Source: CAYYHA01 sp964471535
GTDB taxonomy: Bacteria > Myxococcota > Myxococcia > SLRQ01
Direction: 5' to 3'
Assembly: GCA_964471535.1 (NCBI GenBank)
Contig: CAYYHA010000004.1
Coordinates: 1 to 64,000 of the forward strand
DNA: 64,000 nucleotides
The position numbers and the translations under genes are program-made. Position 1 is the stretch's first letter; each line of letters starts with the position of its first letter. The notes below the pieces were generated by a model. It had not been told where the DNA came from and did not search any database. It saw only the letters and a list, made by a program, of their open reading frames with translations. This document shows positions 59,113-64,000 of this stretch, in pieces.

Positions 59113-60795
59113 TCAGGCCGCGATCGGCGGTTTCGCCCGCGGCAGCCGCACCGAGAAGATGCTGCCGCCCTCGGGAGGGCACACGAGATGCACGCTGCCG
59201 CCGCTCTGTTCCACCAGATGGCGCACGATGGAGAGGCCCAGCCCCGTGCCGCCCATGGCGCGCGAGCGACCGGGATCCACGCGGTAGAAGCGCTCGAAGA
59301 TCCGTTCGCGCGCCGCCTCCGGCACACCGGGGCCCTGGTCGACGACCCGCAGCTCCACGGTCTCGTGGTCGGCCTCCGCCTCCACCCGCACCGGGGCGCC
59401 CGGCTCGCTGTACTTGATCGCATTGTCCAGGAGGTTGCTCAAGACCTGAACGATCCAGGCCGGATCGACGTAGAGAGGCGGCAGGTCTCGGGGGAGCGTT
59501 CGCAGCAGGGGGACGCCGCGCCGCTTGGCGGCGGCCTGCACCTGGTCGAAGGCCATCTGCACCGCTTCCTGCACGGACACCTCGCTCGGCTTGGGCTCCA
59601 CCGCGCCCGCATCGAGTGCGGCGAGGTCGAGCAGGTCCTCCACCAGCGCCTGCATGCGCTGGGCGTGATCACAGATGGTCTGTACGAACTCGCGCGCCGT
59701 CTCCTCGTCGTCGAGGGCCCCGTCGAGGAGCGTCTCGGCATAGCCACGGACCGCAGCGATGGGGGTCTTGAGCTCGTGGCTGACGTTGGCCACGAAGTCC
59801 TCGCGCATCGCGAGGACGCGGCGCCGCTCGGTGACGTCGCGGAGCACGAGGACAGCGCCGTGCATCTCTCCCTCCGCCCCGACCAGCGGAGCGACGGTGG
59901 CTACCACGGTGCGCGGTGGACGCTTTTGTAGTGTGAGCTCGGTGACGGTACCGGTCGCCCCCTCGAGGGTCTCGCGTGCCGCTCGGTCGAGGCGTTCGCT
60001 GCGCACCACCTCGAGCAAGGGGCGGCCTTCGACCTCGGCGGGGGCACCAGTGATGCGGCGGAAGGCCTGGTTGACCAGCCGCACCCTCGCATCGGTGTCC
60101 ACCACCACCACCCCCTCGGTCATGCTCGCGAGCACCGCGTCGATCCGATCGCGCTCCTCCCGGGCCCGTGTCACGCCGCGGCGCACCTCCTCGGCCAGGG
60201 TGTCCACCGCGTCGGAGAGCGCGCGGAGCTCGGCCACCGCCGAGTGGACGCGATGTCGGGGCCGCTGCCTCTGGGCGAGGGCTTCGATGCGTGTGACGAG
60301 CTGGGTCAGAGGTCTGCCCAAGACCCGGCGGGAGAGGAGGGCCATGCCGAGTGCGGTCAGTGCAGCGAAGAGCAGCCCGAGCGTGAGGGGACCGTCGAGG
60401 CGGCCCGAAATGGGCTCCTCCTCGTCGGTGCGCAGAGTCACGCGCAGCGTCCACCCCGAAGGCGTGCGGGCGGAAGCGGAGACAGGCGCGGGACGTGGAC
60501 CCACGGTGGCCGGGTCCGCATCACTGTCCACGACCGCACGGCCCTCGGGATCGAGGAGGGTGACGCGTACGCCATAGCCGTCGGCGAGCCGATCGACCAG
60601 GCGCCGCCGCAGCACCGGATCGTCGAGGCCGCCCGTTTCGGCAAGGAGCCCAGCGCCGGCCCGTGCCACCCGTTCGAGCATGTCGAGGGTTGCTGCGTCG
60701 AGCTCCCGGGACGCTGCAATCCCCACCACGAGGAGGGCGAGCGCCGCCGGGAGGGCCGCGGCCACCAAGACGAGCAGGGTCGAACGGGGGTGCAC
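59113..60795 (-). CDS. phoR: Phosphate-regulon sensor histidine kinase PhoR
   Basis: A 560-residue membrane kinase: two membrane helices (~8-28 and ~135-155), a periplasmic sensor of about 105 residues between them, HAMP (~155-207), PAS (~215-320), then HisKA with FVANVSHELKTP (His340) and an HATPase domain (SNLLDNAIKYSEPGA, GTGLGLSIVRHLV). Its place right after phoU and pst makes PhoR the natural call. It phosphorylates a PhoB-type regulator. No phoB is in this window. GTG 60795 start; a GAGGAG element lies within the phoU 3' end. Confidence 0.93.
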   Translation of the reverse strand: MHPRSTLLVLVAAALPAALALLVVGIAASRELDAATLDMLERVARAGAGLLAETGGLDDPVLRRRLVDRLADGYGVRVTLLDPEGRAVVDSDADPATVGPRPAPVSASARTPSGWTLRVTLRTDEEEPISGRLDGPLTLGLLFAALTALGMALLSRRVLGRPLTQLVTRIEALAQRQRPRHRVHSAVAELRALSDAVDTLAEEVRRGVTRAREERDRIDAVLASMTEGVVVVDTDARVRLVNQAFRRITGAPAEVEGRPLLEVVRSERLDRAARETLEGATGTVTELTLQKRPPRTVVATVAPLVGAEGEMHGAVLVLRDVTERRRVLAMREDFVANVSHELKTPIAAVRGYAETLLDGALDDEETAREFVQTICDHAQRMQALVEDLLDLAALDAGAVEPKPSEVSVQEAVQMAFDQVQAAAKRRGVPLLRTLPRDLPPLYVDPAWIVQVLSNLLDNAIKYSEPGAPVRVEAEADHETVELRVVDQGPGVPEAARERIFERFYRVDPGRSRAMGGTGLGLSIVRHLVEQSGGSVHLVCPPEGGSIFSVRLPRAKPPIAA

Positions 60796-60799
60796 CTGC

Positions 60800-61510
60800 C
60801 TAGGACTCCTCGCCCCGGGCCTCGCGCTCGCGTCTCAAGCGGTTGGCGAGGCCGTGGCGGACGTCGGTCCCCGCGGCGGCGAAGATGACCATCTCGGCGA
60901 CGTTGGTCGCGTGGTCGGCGATGCGCTCGAGGTGCTTGCTCACCGCGATGAGCCCCTGGTCACGCAGGATCGTCTCCGGCGCGTCCGCCATGCGGGCCAC
61001 GAGCGACTCGAAGATCTCGGCATTGAGGGCATCGACCGCGTGGTCGCGGTCGAGCACCGCCTGCGCCTTCCCCACGTCCCCTTCCACGAAGGCGTCGAGG
61101 GCGTCGTCCACCATCGATCGAACGATCTCCGCCATGCGTGCGAGGCGAGTGGGGCGTTCGGCGGGCGGCTCGCGGGCGATCTCGACCGCTCGCCGAGCGA
61201 TGTTGGAGGCGAGATCCCCCATGCGCTCGAGGTCGGTGTCGATCTTCAGGGCCATCGTGAGGAAGCGGAGGTCACCCGCGGCAGGTTGTCTCAAGGCGAG
61301 CGTCTGCACACACAGCTCGTCCACTTCCATCTCCAGGCGATCCACCTCCCGGTCGCGCGCCTTTATCGCCTCGGCCCGCGCGGGATCGCGCTCCACCACC
61401 CCTTGCACCGCACCTGCGATCATCTCCTCGACGATTGCACCCATCGTCAGGAGCTTCTCCCGCAGCTGCCGGAGTTCCGCCTCGTACCGTTTCGACGTAT
61501 GGGGTCGCAC
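60800..61510 (-). CDS. phoU: Phosphate-transport regulator PhoU
   Basis: A 236-residue protein of two PhoU three-helix bundles (LGLRQPAAGDLRFL-like motif ALRQPAAGDLRFLTMALKI near residue 70, and a second repeat with ISKHLERIADHATNVAEMV). PhoU signals from the Pst transporter to PhoR and limits phosphate uptake. It is expressed between pstB and phoR with short gaps. GTG start. Confidence 0.95.
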   Translation of the reverse strand: MRPHTSKRYEAELRQLREKLLTMGAIVEEMIAGAVQGVVERDPARAEAIKARDREVDRLEMEVDELCVQTLALRQPAAGDLRFLTMALKIDTDLERMGDLASNIARRAVEIAREPPAERPTRLARMAEIVRSMVDDALDAFVEGDVGKAQAVLDRDHAVDALNAEIFESLVARMADAPETILRDQGLIAVSKHLERIADHATNVAEMVIFAAAGTDVRHGLANRLRREREARGEES

Positions 61511-61532
61511 GCTCGCGCTCGCTCTCGGTGAT

Positions 61533-62345
61533 CTAACCGAATCGCCCCGTCAGGTAGTCCTCGGTGCGTGGATCCTTGGGGCTGGTGAAGAAGACCTCGG
61601 TGGGTGCGTACTCGACGATCTCACCACCGAGCATGAACACGCAGTAGTCGCTCACGCGCGCCGCCTGCTGCAGGTTGTGGGTGACGAGCAGCGTGGTGTA
61701 GGTGCCCTTCAGGTCCGTGATGCGTTCCTCCACGCGCGCCGTGGAGATCGGATCGAGGGCTGAGCAGGGCTCGTCCATGAGCAAGACCTCGGGATGCGTC
61801 GCGATGGCCCGGGCGATACAGAGGCGCTGCTGCTGACCCAGCGAGAGTTCGAGCGCGTCGTCGTCGAGGCGGTCGGCCACCTCGTCGTAGAGCGCTGCGG
61901 CACGCAGTGCCTCCTCGCACCGTGCCTCGAGCACCTCGCGCCGCTTCTCGCCGGCGATGCGGAGCCCAAAGACGACGTTCTCGAAGATGCTCTTGGGAAA
62001 GGGGGTCGGGGCCTGGAAGACCATGCCGCAGCGCCGGCGTACCGCCATGGGATCGCTTCGCTCTCCGTAGACCGGCTCCCCGTCGAGGCGGACCTCACCC
62101 TCGATGCGTACGTTCTCGTAGAGGTCGTTCATGCGATTGATCGTTCGGATGAGGGAGGTCTTCCCGCAGCCAGAGGGACCCACGAGCGCAGTCACCGATC
62201 CCCGTTCGAGATTCAACGAGACGTCGAAGAGCGCCTGGTAGCTGCCATACCAGAGAGAGAGCCGCGAGATCTCGATGACCGGGTCGGATATCTCCGGTGC
62301 CCGGGTCCCTGCGTCTTCGTCGAAGGGGTCGAAGGGGGAGTTCAT
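61533..62345 (-). CDS. pstB: Phosphate ABC transporter ATP-binding protein
   Basis: A 270-residue ABC ATPase with PstB hallmarks: Walker A VGPSGCGKTSLIRTINRMND, Q-loop FQAPTPFPKSIFENV, signature LSLGQQQRLCIARAI, Walker B VLLMDEPCSALDP and a switch His in VTHNLQQAAR. It powers PstC-PstA uptake of phosphate. It is in standard order after pstA with an ATGA overlap. Confidence 0.97.
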   Translation of the reverse strand: MNSPFDPFDEDAGTRAPEISDPVIEISRLSLWYGSYQALFDVSLNLERGSVTALVGPSGCGKTSLIRTINRMNDLYENVRIEGEVRLDGEPVYGERSDPMAVRRRCGMVFQAPTPFPKSIFENVVFGLRIAGEKRREVLEARCEEALRAAALYDEVADRLDDDALELSLGQQQRLCIARAIATHPEVLLMDEPCSALDPISTARVEERITDLKGTYTTLLVTHNLQQAARVSDYCVFMLGGEIVEYAPTEVFFTSPKDPRTEDYLTGRFG

Positions 62346-63835
62346 GGCGCGAGACGGGCGATGCGCCGGCCGAGGCGCCGCCGGAGGAGCGCGGCCAGCA
62401 GGTGGGCGACGAGGACGAGAAGGAGCATCAGCGACAGGGCGGCGAAGGCAAGGGGCCGGGCCGCCTCGACGTCGGGGCTGCTGGTCGCCAGTTCGTAGGC
62501 GTGGTAGCCCAGGTGCATGAACTTCCGGCTCGGATGTAGATAGGGGAAGGTTCCGTCGACGGGAAGGCGGGGGGCCAGCTTCGCGACGCCGGTCAGCATC
62601 AGGGGCGCCACCTCGCCGGAGGCCCGGGCGAGGGCGAGAACGATGCCGGTGAGAAGTCCTGGGGCGGCGATGGGCAGCACGACGTGGCGAAGTGCGTCGA
62701 GGCGGGTCGCGCCTGCCGCGAGCGCCGCCTCATAGAGGCGGCGAGGGACGCCACGGATCGCCTCCTCGCCACTCACGACGACGACTGGCACCGTCAGGAG
62801 GGCGAGGGTGAGGGCGGCCCAAAGGATGCCACCGGTGCCGAAGGTCGGGGCGGGGAGTGCATCGGCGAAGAAGGCCGAATCGAGGCGCCGGCCGACTCCG
62901 TACACGAAGAAGCCCAGCCCGAAGACCCCATAGACGATGCTGGGGACCCCGGCGAGGTTGACGAGCGCGAGGCGGACGAGGCGCGCGGCGAGTCCCTCCC
63001 GCGCGAAGACCGCGAGGTAGAGGGCCGTGAGGACACCGAGCGGAACGGCCACCACGGCGAGGAGGAGCGTGAGCAGCACCGTCCCGACCAGGGCCGGAAG
63101 GGCCCCGCCGAGCCCCTGTGGCTCGAGCGGCGGACGGCTGAGGTACTCGAGGAGGCGGGTCAGCCAGAAGTGCAGGCGCCCTGCGGGGCCGAGCGTGTTC
63201 GGTTGCACGACCCAGCGGATCTCCGACAGCCGCACGGTCGTTCGATGGCCGTCGTCAGCCACCAGCTCGGCGGTCCAGGCGGCGTCCTCGTCGAGCAGCG
63301 CCGCGAGGCGCGCTGCCGTCTTCCCGTCCCCGGCTGGGTGCGGCGTCGCCTGCGCCGCCGAGAGGGCGACGATCTCCTCGAGGCGGGCCCGGGCATCGGG
63401 CAGCCGGGCGGCAAGGACCTTCGGCGCCCGCACCCGGCCCGAGGCGAGCACTTGCTGTCCGTGTCGGACCGATTCCACCCAGCCGATGAAGGGGCCCCAC
63501 TCGGCGCGCTCGAGGTAGACGGCATGCGCGGGTCGGGTTCGTTCCACGATCTGTGCCGGCGAGAGCCGCCTTCGGCGCCGGCCCGCGCCCTGTGGGCTCG
63601 CCGTCCACACCTCGAGCTGCGGCGGGCTGCGGGGATCGTCCTGCACGGTGCGTACGGTGCCCAACAACAGCGAGCCGTCGGCGAGGCGGAGTTCCTCGAT
63701 GGGCCGGGGCCAGAAGGCGGTGGCGCCTGCGCCCAGGGTGTAGGCGAAGAGCCCGAGCGAGAGGAGGAGCATGGCGGTGAGCGCGCCCCCACAAAGCCAC
63801 ACGAGGGCATCGCCTCGGCGGAGGAGTTCACGCAC
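62342..63835 (-). CDS. pstA: Phosphate ABC transporter permease PstA, with enlarged periplasmic insertion
   Basis: A 497-residue permease. After a first helix (~12-35) comes a large soluble insertion of about 200 residues, then the PstA core of five helices with the EAA-type motif (SGEEAIRGVPRRLYEAALAAGATR). E. coli PstA is about 295 residues. The insertion type (DUF3333-like) is known in some gammaproteobacteria. GTG 63835 is chosen because GGAGG lies 8 bases upstream; TTG 63841 has that sequence too close to it. Confidence 0.9.
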   Translation of the reverse strand: MRELLRRGDALVWLCGGALTAMLLLSLGLFAYTLGAGATAFWPRPIEELRLADGSLLLGTVRTVQDDPRSPPQLEVWTASPQGAGRRRRRLSPAQIVERTRPAHAVYLERAEWGPFIGWVESVRHGQQVLASGRVRAPKVLAARLPDARARLEEIVALSAAQATPHPAGDGKTAARLAALLDEDAAWTAELVADDGHRTTVRLSEIRWVVQPNTLGPAGRLHFWLTRLLEYLSRPPLEPQGLGGALPALVGTVLLTLLLAVVAVPLGVLTALYLAVFAREGLAARLVRLALVNLAGVPSIVYGVFGLGFFVYGVGRRLDSAFFADALPAPTFGTGGILWAALTLALLTVPVVVVSGEEAIRGVPRRLYEAALAAGATRLDALRHVVLPIAAPGLLTGIVLALARASGEVAPLMLTGVAKLAPRLPVDGTFPYLHPSRKFMHLGYHAYELATSSPDVEAARPLAFAALSLMLLLVLVAHLLAALLRRRLGRRIARLAP

Positions 63836-64000
63836 GGCCAAGCCCTCCGAGGCGGCTCACCACGCGCCGGCGGAGCAGCAGGGCGGCTGTGTTGAGCAGG
63901 AAGGAGAGCGCGAAGAGCAACAGCGCGGTGAGGAAGAGGACGCGGTAGAGCGTCCCGCCGACCGGGGCCTCGGGCACTTCGATGACGAGGTTCGCCGCGA
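63828..64000 (-). CDS. pstC: Phosphate ABC transporter permease PstC (C-terminal fragment)
   Basis: The last ~57 residues of PstC, cut by the window edge. It has the typical final helix (TLYRVLFLTALLLFALSFLL) followed by a basic cap (LLLRRRVVSRL). The frame ends in TGA at 63828-63830 inside the pstA start region. The rest of the gene, and any pstS or phoB, lie beyond the window. Confidence 0.9.
   Translation of the reverse strand, partial: AANLVIEVPEAPVGGTLYRVLFLTALLLFALSFLLNTAALLLRRRVVSRLGGLGRA
63844..63848 (-). promoter_or_regulatory. Ribosome-binding site that fixes the pstA start
   Basis: GGAGG on the minus strand at 63848-63844, 8 bases before GTG 63835, but only two bases before TTG 63841. 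It lies within the end of pstC, so translation of the pair is coupled. Confidence 0.6.

Noticed and set aside
57478..59423. Split lipoprotein read as a pseudogene
   Set aside because: The break is caused by 10 N and a duplicated AACT; the joined frame is continuous with good repeat structure.
1..64000. CRISPR arrays, insertion sequences, prophage, tRNA or rRNA genes
   Set aside because: No regular spaced repeats, transposase-like proteins, phage structural genes or recognisable RNA genes were seen in any intergenic region.

Overview
The window reads as a high-GC (roughly two-thirds G+C), gene-dense Gram-negative chromosome segment, most likely from a Myxococcota or other former deltaproteobacterium. 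The evidence is a MYXO-CTERM-like C-terminus on a giant surface protein, a type II secretion operon that ends in gspN, a FHA-sigma54 activator, several predicted outer-membrane lipoproteins with beta-propeller or FG-GAP repeats, and a recO, glyQ, glyS, ppdK neighbourhood. It looks like a draft or metagenome-assembled scaffold. Both runs of N are flanked by the same bases on either side (55 bp and 4 bp), and collapsing each one restores an intact gene. No IS element, prophage, CRISPR array, rRNA or tRNA was recognised.

Layout. 0.2-1.8 kb: a phasin-like protein with a lysine/alanine tail behind a promoter with repeated operator-like boxes, then a secreted protein. 1.8-5 kb: a small conserved protein, a TPR lipoprotein of the PilF/Tgl type, a membrane-anchored HTH protein, RecO and a YjbQ-family protein. 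5-8.7 kb (minus): a surface protein with eight carboxypeptidase-regulatory-like repeats. 8.8-18 kb: glyQ, glyS, ppdK and two beta-propeller-like lipoproteins. 18.2-19.7 kb: an SCP2 domain protein and a family III CoA-transferase/racemase. 19.8-23.3 kb (minus): a DUF4178 - DUF350 - DUF4178 - membrane aminopropyltransferase cassette. 23.5-25.4 kb: an FG-GAP/UnbV lipoprotein. 25.5-41.1 kb (minus): a complete gspC-to-gspN type II secretion operon followed by a double-FHA sigma54 activator. 41.3-43.1 kb (minus): TPR and tail-anchored proteins.

43.2-64 kb is the most interesting part, a phosphorus island of about 21 kb. It holds sixA, apaH, ppx, ppk and a second sixA. Next comes a minus-strand operon of eight genes: lipoprotein, DUF3450, TtpC, ExbB, ExbD, TonB, TPR and a TonB-dependent receptor, i.e. 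a Vibrio TonB2/TtpC-type energising complex with its own receptor. Upstream of it on the same strand lies pstC-pstA-pstB-phoU-phoR. A well-formed Pho box (two 7-bp repeats spaced by 4 bp) sits between phoR and the lipoprotein gene. The inference is that the TonB machinery is a Pho-regulon outer-membrane uptake route for a phosphorus source, feeding the Pst inner-membrane transporter and the polyphosphate store.
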